Shown: piece after piece, positions 10,175 to 20,379 of the stretch
Layout: each line of letters starts with the position of its first letter
Numbering within the stretch: position 1 is the stretch's first letter
Source: Lasiosphaeria ovina
Lineage: Eukaryota; Ascomycota; Sordariomycetes; Sordariales; Lasiosphaeriaceae
Reading direction: 5' to 3'
Assembly (NCBI GenBank): GCA_033439765.1
Contig: JAULSN010000004.1
Coordinates: forward strand, 2,862,001 to 2,926,000
DNA: 64,000 nt
Program-made: the position numbers and the translations under genes
Notes under the pieces: generated by a model
The model's input: the letters and a program-made list of their open reading frames with translations, nothing else
Told to the model about the DNA's origin: nothing
Database searches by the model: none

Positions 10175-11086
10175 TCAATTAGACAGGTCATCGTAAAATT
10201 GTTAATCCATCCGGGCTTTATCAGCACGCAGGGCAGCCAGATCAATATATTCGCGGGGTTGAGGGCATTCCGAGCGATCATCCTCGGAAGGTTCTGAGTC
10301 CGTAATGTATTCCATATCTTCAATATTGAAGTTGCTAATATGGCCAATATCCATCTTGTCTGTATGGTCCTTTGAGCTGCCGTGCGATTGACCTGTCTGA
10401 TGAATGCCAGGGCCGCTCAACTTCTGAAGAAGCTTGACGAAGTCATTGTAGTCCTTCGGGACGTTGAGTTGGACTTTAAGGCGATCGCGAGTGGCCTTAT
10501 TAAGTCCCCGGCGTAAGAGGGAGATCTTAACATCGTCAAGCTAGTAATTGGCTCGGGCTTTGTACATCAACCGCTCGAAACGCATAAGGAAGCTGGTAAT
10601 AGCTTCATCATCACGTTGTTTACTCGTATGGAACTTGTCTTATACGTTCTCGACCTTGTTGGGGTCGTCGTATAGACGTTCCAACTAATCCAATAGGGTC
10701 TGAGCGTCGTATATATCGTTGTCTTCAGCTTCGGTCAGCTGAGGCATCACCAAGGCTTGAATCTTTGGATCAAGTCGGCCGTAGACGTAGAAAAACTGGG
10801 CTTCGTCGTTTCCGATCGCAGGTCCATCGATTCGCAGTTTGGCCTTGATGGCAGGGAACCAAGTGTCCCAAGAAAACTCAGAGCCGGTAAATTTCTCTGG
10901 GTCAGGAATGCTCGCCTTCGGGCGGGAGCTTCGGCTAGTTAACAGCTCTATGATCAACGACATGTTACTCTCCAAGGTCGTGAGCCTGGCGGTAAGATTG
11001 TTGTTGTCTTGGTGCAACGCCTTGATGGTTTCTTCATGCTAATTGACGGCATGTTAAAGTTGAAAGATCTGGTTATCGGAGTTCAT
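10175..11086 (-). pseudogene. Gag relic of LTR-C element
   Basis: The minus strand opens with ATG at 11086 and keeps one frame to about 10175. The middle contains a Ty3-type Gag core: PDPEKFTGSEFSWDTWF, later FLMRFERLMYKARAN and LLRRGLNKATRDRL, and an acidic Ser/Asp tail near 10202-10420. Early stops (TAA and TAG within the first 16 codons) fit CAA/CAG-to-stop changes, and further TAG codons occur at about 10683 and 10542. Gag would package element RNA. No Pol domain follows, so movement would need another element. RIP damage is lighter than in the surrounding Gypsy-B DNA, consistent with later arrival. Confidence 0.8.
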
Positions 11087-11533
11087 CTTACCGATCGATC
11101 GGGCCAGTCGGCTGGCTTCGTGGAAGGTTGATCGAAGGTCAACCTGACGAAGGTCCGAATATTAAGTTCAAGTCTGTTCAGTTCGGTTCGGGGTTCAGGT
11201 TCGGGTTCGGGGTCCGGCGGTCCGCTACCTGGCCACAGGGTTCTACTTTCTCGCATACTACTGGAAAAGCAGGGAAGATTTCGGTGATTAAAAACCTGGG
11301 CGTTCAGGTCGTTAGGTCGGAAGCGATTAAGGGCGACGAAATTGAGGGCATTCAGGGACCTGTCGATTGGCTACTGGGGCCCGCGAAGTATGCCGACCAG
11401 TGGGCTGTCTTTCGCGCTATTAACCGCGGCCAAGTTGGTATTTAAATAGAAAAAAAATCGCGCGCGCAATTACTAGAAAAGAAGAATAAGATCTACAGCC
11501 TTTCTCAAGCGTATAGAAATGAGCTTTAAATAA

Positions 11534-11763
11534 TATGACGGCCCGCAAGGAAGTCAACGGTTCAATGCAGTAACGAATATGGATTTAAAGCTAAGGAAGG
11601 AAAAAGAAGATCTATCGCAGGGACCGCGCAGGGCGCGGGGAAATAGGTAGTGGTGCGAGCCAAAGGCTGAGCACGTGCGAGCTATGCGCACAGGCCACAC
11701 CCTAAATACAATGCAGCCAATAGAATCAATCCTGTCATGTGAGCCCCTGTGGCGACCGTGACA
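11534..11763 (-). repeat. LTR-C, 5' LTR
   Basis: 230 bp; first bases tatgacgg instead of tgtgacgg, a RIP-type transition. It adjoins the GTAGT target duplication at 11764-11768. Confidence 0.9.
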
Positions 11764-11768
11764 GTAGT

Positions 11769-12595
11769 CCCTACCTAAGATCCGTATCGTACTTAAAGAG
11801 GTTAAAGAAAGGGGTAGTTCTAGTAGCTTCCAGAACCGCTATATTATAGCTAAACTACGCGCTTAGTAAGAGGTTAACCTAGTTATCTTATTCAAAGTTA
11901 ACGTAGATCCTAAGGTACGTCTCTAGGATCTGGTTAAGCCGTTCCGTCTAACCGTTTATCTATAGATAGTATAATATAAAGGGCTTACCTCTCGTTATTA
12001 TTTCTTCCGTAAGGCTCTTCTAGAACTTTAATACGAAAAGCTTATCTCGGTCCGAAATAATCTCTTTTAGCTATCTATAATATAATCCGATATACCTCCA
12101 AAAGGCCTTAGCGAACTTCGTAGCGTCCTAAGTCTCTTTAAACGGGATAAAGTACGAGTACTTTATAAATCGGTCTACTACTACCTATACCGCGTCGTAG
12201 ACTACGTCCGTAACCGGGTCTATTAACGGTAGTAGCTTCGTAATAAAGTCCATTATAATTAAAGCGAATAGATCTTCCGCGACTAGAAGTGGTTCTAAGA
12301 GTCCGTACGGTATATACCGTTTTGCCTTACTCTTATAATACTCCTCGTATTCTACTAGTACCTCCTTTACCTTAGTTCTAATACTAGGGAAGTCGTACTA
12401 TTATTGGATTCTTACGAGCGTCTTGGCTTATTCGAAATATCCGTTAAGTTTAGCGTTATATTACTCCTAGATTAATTCTAATTAATCGTCAAGATATACG
12501 TATATCTTACTACTATACTAAACTTTACCTAGACCGTCGATAGTAGTACTAAACGGTAGGTCTTACTCTTCCTTTAAGGTACAAGCCTTAAACTA
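11769..12595 (-). pseudogene. Gypsy-B pol: integrase core relic
   Basis: Minus-strand translation gives a retroviral-type integrase core with RIP stops: DRFIKYSYFIPFKET, then IISDRDKLF (second catalytic Asp), and TERLNQILETYLRIYV carrying the catalytic Glu. It continues into the C-terminal segment left of the LTR-C element and comes from RNase H to the right of the solo LTR-A pair. CpG is frequent while CpA and TpG are nearly absent, typical of RIP saturation. Confidence 0.75.
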
Positions 12596-12600
12596 GTATT

Positions 12601-13345
12601 TGTTAAAGTATGGCTAGTTACTAGGGTTGTAGGTCCTGAAGTGCAGGGCACTGCAGTAGCTGTGTTGGAGTTGTGAGTGTTGTGGCTGTTGTGTGGTGCT
12701 GAGGGCGCTATACCTAGATTGTTTACTTTGCCCCACAGCACCCTCTCGAAACCCCTATACGTCTTGGCACACGTAAGACAAGCCCACTAGAAGACTATAG
12801 AATACAGAGCTGTCTACGAAGCCTGTGGGCCTCTAGAACCTTCTAGAGAGCCCACCTTAGGTCTATATAGACCTGTCCTTTCTCTTAGATAGATTTCCTT
12901 AAGCAAGCCTCTTGTTGTGAGTATAAAAGAAAGCAACAAGTAAGCACTGCACTCACCACTCTTTGTACTATACTTCTTCTATAATACAACTCCTCTCTGT
13001 CTTCTTCAGCACCCACAGTTGGTCCCGAAGACCCTGACTGTAGGGCAGAGTCCCCTACAGCCTACGAGGTAGACTGCTGAGCAGAGTCCTCACAGTCTGA
13101 GTGGCAGGCCTGTAGCAGAGTTCTACAGACCTGTAGTCAGTCAGCCTGCTTCCCTCAGTGCCTTGCAGAAGCACTGTTGTATCGGACCGTAGGGCACAGC
13201 TCCCTACAGTCTACCCTGCACTTGATCGACCTACCCTGCACTTGGTTCCCGATATACGCTACACGCCTTGCTTCCGCTGCGCCTGCTGCCCTGCGCACCC
13301 TGTATAGGTGCTGAGTTCAGGCCTATACAGGAACGTAGTTCAACA
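12601..13345 (+). repeat. Solo LTR-A copy 3
   Basis: A 745-bp LTR (TGTTAAAG to GTTCAACA) flanked by its own duplication GTATT (12596-12600 and 13346-13350). It lacks RIP-type changes. It forms a near-perfect head-to-head palindrome with copy 4, separated by 17 bp. Confidence 0.95.
12922..12929 (+). promoter_or_regulatory. TATA box in LTR-A
   Basis: TATAAAAG in the middle of LTR-A, followed by a pyrimidine-rich stretch (caccactctttg, cttcttc) where transcription could start. The same box is present in copies 2, 4 and 5. Inferred LTR promoter. Confidence 0.45.
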
Positions 13346-13362
13346 GTATTCTTTATCATTCT

Positions 13363-14107
13363 TGTTGAACTACGTTCCTGTATAGGCCTGAACTCAGCAC
13401 CTATACAGGGTGCGCAGGGCAGCAGGCGCAGCGGAAGCAAGGCGTGTAGCGTATATCGGGAACCAAGTGCAGGGTAGGTCGATCAAGTGCAGGGTAGACT
13501 GTAGGGAGCTGTGCCCTACGGTCCGATACAACAGTGCTTCTGCAAGGCACTGAGGGAAGCAGGCTGACTGACTACAGGTCTGTAGAACTCTGCTACAGGC
13601 CTGCCACTCAGACTGTGAGGACTCTGCTCAGCAGTCTACCTCGTAGGCTGTAGGGGACTCTGCCCTACAGTCAGGGTCTTCGGGACCAACTGTGGGTGCT
13701 GAAGAAGACAGAGAGGAGTTGTATTATAGAAGAAGTATAGTACAAAGAGTGGTGAGTGCAGTGCTTACTTGTTGCTTTCTTTTATACTCACAACAAGAGG
13801 CTTGCTTAAGGAAATCTATCTAAGAGAAAGGACAGGTCTATATAGACCTAAGGTGGGCTCTCTAGAAGGTTCTAGAGGCCCACAGGCTTCGTAGACAGCT
13901 CTGTATTCTATAGTCTTCTAGTGGGCTTGTCTTACGTGTGCCAAGACGTATAGGGGTTTCGAGAGGGTGCTGTGGGGCAAAGTAAACAATCTAGGTATAG
14001 CGCCCTCAGCACCACACAACAGCCACAACACTCACAACTCCAACACAGCTACTGCAGTGCCCTGCACTTCAGGACCTACAACCCTAGTAACTAGCCATAC
14101 TTTAACA
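13363..14107 (-). repeat. Solo LTR-A copy 4, inverted
   Basis: A 745-bp reverse-complement copy of 12601-13345 with no difference noticed by eye. It has its own duplication ATTCT (13358-13362 and 14108-14112), showing it inserted independently of copy 3. Confidence 0.95.
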
Positions 14108-17100
14108 ATTCTCCTATTCTATATAGTGAGCTATATAAACGTCGTACCAGTCCTTGATAGGGTACTTAAGTACTTCCCTATCTTCTTATAAAAGGAGTAG
14201 TAATTCCGTCTTTTCTCCCTGGACCCGATAGTCCGGTCTTCTACTAAGAGCGTCTATCCGAACGTTCTCCGTTCCTTTAACATAGTAGACTTCGAAGTTA
14301 AAGGGTACGAGGAACTCTACCTAGCGTACTTATCTACCGCTAAGTTTCTGCTTCCTAGTCTATTACTAAAGGTTATAGTGATCCGTATATACCTTGACGG
14401 GTTACTCCGTTCCGCTAAGGTAAGGTTGCTAGTCTTTAAAAGCGTAGATAATCGACCTTAGCTCTTTATCGTACGTCTACCAGTTCTCTTCTACTCCTTT
14501 GAATGCCTTAGAGATATAGGTAACTAGGTGGTTTTAGCCGTCGTACTTCTGCTTAAGGACTGCTCCTATAGCGTAATCTAAGGTATCCGTTTCGACTTTA
14601 AAAGGTTTGCTAAAGTCTGGTAGTTTTAGTACCGGGTCTTCGATTATCCTCTACCTAAGGGTCTTAAAGGCTACTTAATATTCTTCCGTCTATTCCTATA
14701 GCGTATCCTTAGTAGTAAGCTTATAAAGGGGTCGCGCGATTACCGCGAATCCTTTAATAAATATCCTATAGAAGCTAATAAATCTAATAAAAGACTTGAT
14801 ATCTATTAGGTTCTACGGTACTAGCTAGTCTTTAACTACCTCGATCTTCTTTAGGTCGATTCGTACTTCTCTTAGCGAGATTTCGAAACCCAAGAAGGTC
14901 GTCTTTTGAATATGGAACTCACTCTTCGTATAGTTAACTAAGAGTTCCTACTTATTAAGAGCCTATAGTACCGCGTATACGTACCTTTTATACTCCTTTA
15001 ACGTTTTACTATAAATTAGGATATTATCGATATAGATTATAGCGAATTTATCGATATAGTTATATAGAGTATAGTTAATTATCTCCTAAAATAATGCTAG
15101 AGCGTTAGTTAAGCCTATCGGTATTACTAGGTACTTAAAGTACTTATACCGAGTTCTAAAGGCTATCTTCTACTTATCTCCTTCTCTAATTCTAATATAG
15201 CCGAATCTAAAAGGGAGGTTAAGTTTAGTAAACTACTTCGCCCCGGATAACCGATCGCGTATTTCGGTAATTAACGGGAGGGGATACCGGTTTTTAATAG
15301 TCTCCTTATTCAAAGTACGGTAGTCTATAACTATACGTAGCTTTCCCTACTTTCGTAGTACGAATAGTACGGGGTAGGCTACCTCTAATCTTAAGCGTTT
15401 AATAAAACCGCGTAGTAGGTTCTTACTCAGATACTCCTTCATCGCCTTATCTTACTACGGCGTAAGGTAATAGATACTATATCTCCTGAGCTTTACTCCT
15501 GGCTTTAGGTTAATCTCGTAATCGAATAATCTATACTTTGGTAACTAGTCCCTTATTCGGTCTCTAAAGATATCGTATTTTAGATATTCGCGGGGTACGT
15601 TCTTAAATTTATCCGGTATCTTACCTAAGTCGTCCTCGTCCGGCTCGATAGCCTTAATAAGTATAATAAATCGTCCTTCGCCGATATCTATTCCTTTCTC
15701 TAGCTTAATCGACCTACTATAATCCCTACGTTGGCCTATATAGCGATCTTGGCTCCTGCTCTCTACTTTAAGCGGCCCTTCCTCGTCGTCTTAAGGGTTT
15801 TCTTTCCAAGGTTAGCGTCCTAATCTACGGTCTTTCTTCTTTCTATTAGCGAGAAATTTATTACCTTTCTCCTATTAAATATCGGGGTTATAGGCTTCTA
15901 GTTACGGGTCCCCTAGTAGTATATCGAACTACTTTACTAACGGTAGTATATTAAATATAACTTCGTAAGATTCTCCGTCTACCGTAATTAATAGCGGTTA
16001 GGTCTCCTATATATAATACCCGTTATTAAATCCTATAGGAGCTCCGTCGAAGGTCTTTAGCTTTAAGGGGGCCTCCTTTTCTTTCTAAGGGATTCGGAGT
16101 CGCTTTACGAGATCGGCGGAGATAATATTTCTATTACTTCCTCTGTCGATTTTCGCGACTAGGGATAACGATCCCTTCTCCTTCCTAGATCCCTATTCGT
16201 ACTAGGCCTGAATTTATAGCCCTCGTAAGAATCCTAGTTCCGCCTCTATTCTACTAACGATTGCTTCGTCCGAGCGAGGTGGTAATTGAGGTCTTTAAGT
16301 AGACCCGACCGTAGGATACCTCTAATCCTCGGTATCGGTCCGTTCGAACGTGGGTTTTACTCGCGGTTGCCGGGCCTACTAGAGGCCCGCGAGCCGTTTC
16401 CCAATCGCTCTCTTACCTACTATAGTTACTAGTATAGTATTCGCTCTCTTCGAGTCTTCTACTAGGGTACCTTAGGTTCGTACTCGATGCTTACGAGTTA
16501 TCGTATTTCGTTCCTAAGGGCCAAGCGTATATCTCGCTCCTATTACTACCGTACGGTCCTCTAGCGAGACCTCCTAAGATGCTAGCGCCGACTAGTAGTC
16601 TAGGCTACGACCTTCTAGCGCTAGTATATAGTATAGTCGATATTTTCGTATTCTCTCTAGTTAGTCTTTCTCCTCTAATAGTCCTTCTAGGAGAATAGCT
16701 TTACTACGATCTCTAGACTACCTTCGGCTTAACGATCGGTATCTACCTCGATCTCTCCTAGGGGTACGTACCGAAATACCTTAGGTATTACCTAATCTCT
16801 AATTCTGGCCGGAAAGTGGTCGAAATTCCACTTATATACGAGATATATCTAGTAGGTATTATAGATATAGCTTATCCAATCCACTTCCTCGTATTCGGGG
16901 TACTCTAGGTTAAGCTAGAGCGTATCTCCTACTTCGATATCTACTTCTTCTACTATATCCTTAATGACCTTCCCTATCTTAGTATCTTCGGCGGGGCGTA
17001 AGGGTCGCTTAATCTCCTTACGATCCTCTTCGTCGATCTAGCTTTCCTAAGGGGCTAATCGCTAATCTCTATATTCTTCCAGGACCGTATACTCCTCGTT

Positions 17101-17426
17101 TAGCTATCCTAATAAATCCGTTTTCTACTAAGTTAAGTAGGCCAAGGTAAGGATATCGTCCTAATACTCTTTAGGTAATTAGTTTCCTTTATTGATCCTC
17201 CTAATTAGCTCTTCCTACTCCGTACGGTATCTCTCTAATCCTTTACGAAGGTCCAGGATCTCTCTAACCGTAGCTTCGTAGCCCTATATTTAGTCTGCTT
17301 CTTCTTCGTCCGTAAACGGGGAGGGGACCTCTAATCCCTAGGCCTCTACTAGCCCGCGGGCAAGTCCCCACGTACCGTAATCGGGGAGACTTCCTATCTC
17401 GTCCTATCCTTACTCTACTCGCGAGG
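14108..17426 (-). pseudogene. Gypsy-B pol: protease, reverse transcriptase, RNase H relic
   Basis: The minus strand reads a long Pol relic full of RIP stops. RNase H is recognisable near 14110-14800 ([39 protein letters not shown]). The reverse transcriptase catalytic motif near 15020-15040 reads YIDNIL instead of YIDDIL, a catalytic Asp-to-Asn change that fits G-to-A mutation. Text upstream of this (15100-16300) is RT palm/fingers and protease by position, and 16300-17426 is the Gag-Pol link or spacer. Reading frame is only broken by stops over large parts. The element cannot be active. Confidence 0.75.
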
Positions 17427-17431
17427 GTGGT

Positions 17432-18209
17432 TGTTGAAGAGGTTATATCGATAGAGCATTAATTAGTTTTCAAGCAGTTGGAAGAGTGGTAGTTATGGAA
17501 AGGTTTTAACGGAAGGTAAGGTTTGGAGCTTCCGTGAGATAGATTCGAAGGCGGTGAAGGATGGCAGAATGGATGATAATGAAGAGCAGAAAAAGTGGAG
17601 CAGAATGGTATTTAGATTGTTGTGATTGGTCGAAGACTAATTGAGATGTTATTGTTCTAAATACAAAGGTGGGAAAATGGTCCCCTTATTATACCAGCTT
17701 GTGTGGACTCGGTTGAACGGAACTCGGCTCTGTTCAACACTTCGAACAACGGTCTGAAGCCAACAGAGGATCGTTGGCCAAGGTCGTAGCCGGCCCGGCA
17801 GGGCCTGCGGCTAGTTGGCCCGGGCCTGTTGCAGGTGGCCGGCAGGTGGCCCGGTCCGCGGCCAGGTGGCCCTGTGAGCGGCCTGGCTGTTGGAACCGGT
17901 TGCCTGAAGGTCGCCTACTGCCCTGGCCGTGCGGGGCTAACACCTGTGGCAGTTGGATCGATTCCAAAGACCGTATACGCGGGGCATTGAGTGGTTGTGG
18001 TTGCATTACGTTATGTAAGGTGTAGGTCGTTGTGTATGTAAGCTTTGCAGCTTACATAAGATTGCTTATGTAAGAGACCCACAATTATTTATAGTTGTAT
18101 TATTACGTAAGCAGTATAAATATATTTATTATATATTTTTACCTCTTATAGTTCTTTTTATATCGTTTATTTTATATAAGGTAAAAAATATATATATTAA
18201 AAACCAACA
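17432..18209 (+). repeat. Solo LTR-E
   Basis: A 778-bp sequence with TGTTGAAG and CCAACA ends, flanked by the duplication GTGGT (17427-17431 and 18210-18214). Removing it restores continuity of Gypsy-B gag, as shown by the related copy at 20297. It is not RIPped, has a GC-rich core of repeated gcccgg/ggtggcc motifs (17780-17900), a cluster of tatgtaag motifs with a gtaagct/agcttac dyad (18000-18080), and an AT-rich end. No other member of this family is in the window. Strand is arbitrary. Confidence 0.8.
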
Positions 18210-18214
18210 GTGGT

Positions 18215-19560
18215 CGACTACTAGTAGCTCTAAGGGTCTCCGTAGTATCGTCTTCTTCCTCGTCCTATAAGACTATTCCTACGACCTAGGTATCGCCAAA
18301 GCGTAGCTTCTTATCTTCCGAGGGCCTCTAGTTACCCTATTTTCGTAGTTAGCGGTATTCTCTAGCCTAGTGGCCTTTCTTACTATAGTTATTATAGGTA
18401 TCGTTTTTCTTATCGCGAGGTAGGCGTGACTACTATACTGGGTTCTGAAGAAGTACTCCGATACTCTCGTCTATTAATCCTAGGTATATACCTAAGGCTA
18501 TTAAAGGTATAGCCCTCTTCTTCTTATCGTTAGGCCTATTACCCTAGCGGCTATAGTAGCCTCCTACTAGTCGCCCGTCCTTCTTTTCTCGGCGCTTCTC
18601 ACTTTTATACTAAAACTATCGGTCATCAATATTAATTACCACTTCGATATACTCCTATAGCGTCTCCGGGCGAGGCGTCTTATAGAGTTCGTCCTTAACG
18701 TAGTCCTTCAAGCTATCGTAGAACGTAAGTAGCTATCCCTAGGCTAACCAATCAAGGCGTAGTATATAGGTCTGGAACTTAACTATATACTCAGCTACTA
18801 AGCGAGTCTATCTTAGCCTTTTAATCTACTCTTTGGCCTTCCTCTAAATATGGCGTTCCGTAAAGAATTCCCCTATTAACTTAAGGACTCCCTCCGCTCC
18901 CTTATTAATATTAGTATAGATAACGGGGTTCCTATCCTTTACTACTTAGGCTAGCGCCTTCTAGTATAGTTCGAACTAAACGGCCGTTTTCCTAACGAGT
19001 CGCGTCCCGACGTACGTTACCCCATCCTTCTAGAGTGGGATTTCGTTAATATTATACTTTATAAAGGAGAGTACTATATCCTTCTAGTTCTCGAACTTAT
19101 CTTTATCTCCGTCGTAGAGCTCAGGGTACGGGATCTTTAGCTTCTTCCTAGGAGGAGCCGGCGTAGGTAGAGGTGGCACCGCCCTTACTACCTCCAGTCC
19201 TATGATTCTTTCTACGGCCACTCTCATATTATAGTCGTGTCTCCCTACCTACTCTCTTAGCTAGGCTAACTCGTTCTAGAGCTGCTCGTTCGTGACTATG
19301 TTATTACTTATTGAAAGGGGTTCTAATTACTATATAAGGCTGGTGATCTCTCCGTTACTAGTTGGTTCTTCCGGTACTGGAGCGTCTGCGTCCCGGACTT
19401 CCGTATCCTTAGGTTGGACTGATCCGGCCTTACTACTACTGCTATTAGACTCGTCGTCGCTAGACGATCTGACTTCTTCTTCTAGCTCGGTATCTAGAAG
19501 GACCGTATCCTCTCTAGGTATAGCCAGGTTGTCGTATGTGTAAGAGCACTCTATTTAGTT
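18215..19560 (-). pseudogene. Gypsy-B gag relic
   Basis: Minus-strand translation gives an acidic/Ser-rich N-terminal region (about 19540-19290), the Gag core (IPYPELYDGDKDKFEN, VTYVGTRLV, FELY), and a zinc knuckle near 18360-18410 whose Cys positions read Tyr (YNNYSKKGH, then AREY). Many TAG codons stand where Trp or Gln is expected. Gag would form the particle and bind RNA. The frame continues across the LTR-E insertion. Confidence 0.75.
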
Positions 19561-19597
19561 AATATTAAGGGTCTTAGAAAAGTGAAAGTAAGTAACG

Positions 19598-20008
19598 TAT
19601 TACAAACCGCTCGACTATGTGGGTCAAGGTTGTATCGTATATAGGTACTGGGGGTCTGAGAAGTAGATATGAAGAATGAATAAAGGGCAAGCTCCTATTA
19701 TACGGGTAATATAGTCAAACTGGGTTTGCCACTCAAAGTATATAAGTATAGAGAATGTGTATTACTTGCTTGAGGAACCAAGTAAGCTCTATCTAAGACC
19801 GTGGCTACGGTTATCGTATATATCTATCTGAGGGAACTAATTAATGATGTCCCTTACTTGTGAGGGGCCGTATATCGGGGCCCCGGGACCACGTACAGAG
19901 TCCCGTTGTCCTGGGCCTCTAGAGCTCGGGACCCTGGGACACTCCTGATTAGTCAACACCAAAAAGTGACTGCCCCACCCTCGTGCATTTCTTCAGGGAT
20001 TCGTAACA
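19598..20008 (-). repeat. LTR-B, 5' LTR of Gypsy-B
   Basis: A 411-bp copy less affected by RIP than 7720-8130; it ends ggattcgtaaca. The right flank is not a clean target duplication but internal Gypsy-B sequence of a second copy. Confidence 0.85.
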
Positions 20009-20379
20009 CTCTTCCTATTCTATACGGTATCTCTCTAATCCTTTACGAAGGTCCTAGATTTCCCTAATCGTAGCTCTATAGCCCTATCTCTCGTCTTCTT
20101 CCTCACTAGGCAAGTACTCTAGCTCTTAGTCGTTCCGGGGTTCGTTTTTCTCTTCCTCCTCTTTATCCTTAAATAGGGAAGGAATTAATAGAACCTCCAG
20201 TCCCTAGGCTTCTCCTAGCCTATAAGTAAGTCCCTAAGTACCGTAATCGGGAAGACTTCCTATCTTATTCTATCCCTCCTATACGTATAAGGGTAGTCGG
20301 CTACTAATAATCCTAAAAGTCTCCGTAAGCTTATCCTCGACCTCTTCGTCTTATAGGACTATCCCTATAACTTAGGTAT
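20009..20379 (-). mobile_element. Fragment of a second Gypsy-B copy
   Basis: It aligns with 17209-17431 and then 18215-18300, i.e. the gag-pol junction of Gypsy-B without the LTR-E insertion, for example cggtatctctctaatccttt in both. It ends where the next element begins (tattg|tcacgg). This copy must therefore predate the element to its right. Confidence 0.75.

Larger units (their letters stand above)
9678..11763 (-). mobile_element. Short gag-only LTR retrotransposon (LTR-C element)
   Basis: Two 230-bp direct repeats (9678-9907 and 11534-11763) enclose about 1.6 kb. The 5-bp duplication GTAGT is present on both sides (9673-9677 and 11764-11768). The LTRs differ by about three transitions. 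A gag relic lies on the minus strand and a purine-rich tract (rc of 9908-9920) abuts the left LTR, so the element reads right to left. No protease, reverse transcriptase or integrase is seen, so it is a non-autonomous element that inserted into Gypsy-B. Confidence 0.9.
7720..20008 (-). mobile_element. Ty3/Gypsy chromovirus with nested insertions (Gypsy-B)
   Basis: Two 411-bp LTR-B copies in the same orientation enclose a minus-strand gag-pol. After removal of the nested elements (9678-11763, 12601-13345, 13363-14107, 17432-18209 and their duplicated target sites) the element is about 7.9 kb. Domain order on the minus strand is gag with zinc knuckle, protease region, reverse transcriptase, RNase H, integrase, chromodomain. 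Every region is dense in RIP-type stops. A purine-rich tract (ggaggaggggc on the minus strand, 8131-8145) abuts the left LTR as expected for a polypurine tract. The outer flanks agtag and ctctt do not match, so a target duplication was not confirmed. Confidence 0.8.

Noticed and set aside
9893..10297. 134-codon frame on the plus strand
   Set aside because: It is antisense to the gag relic of the LTR-C element and starts within the LTR.
13231..13477. Two 69-codon frames on opposite strands with nearly identical protein
   Set aside because: Both are created by the palindromic LTR-A junction; they are mirror images, not genes.
17734..18025. Opposite-strand frames of 83-90 codons within LTR-E
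   Set aside because: Derived from GC-rich repeat core of a solo LTR; no protein similarity and ends inside the LTR.
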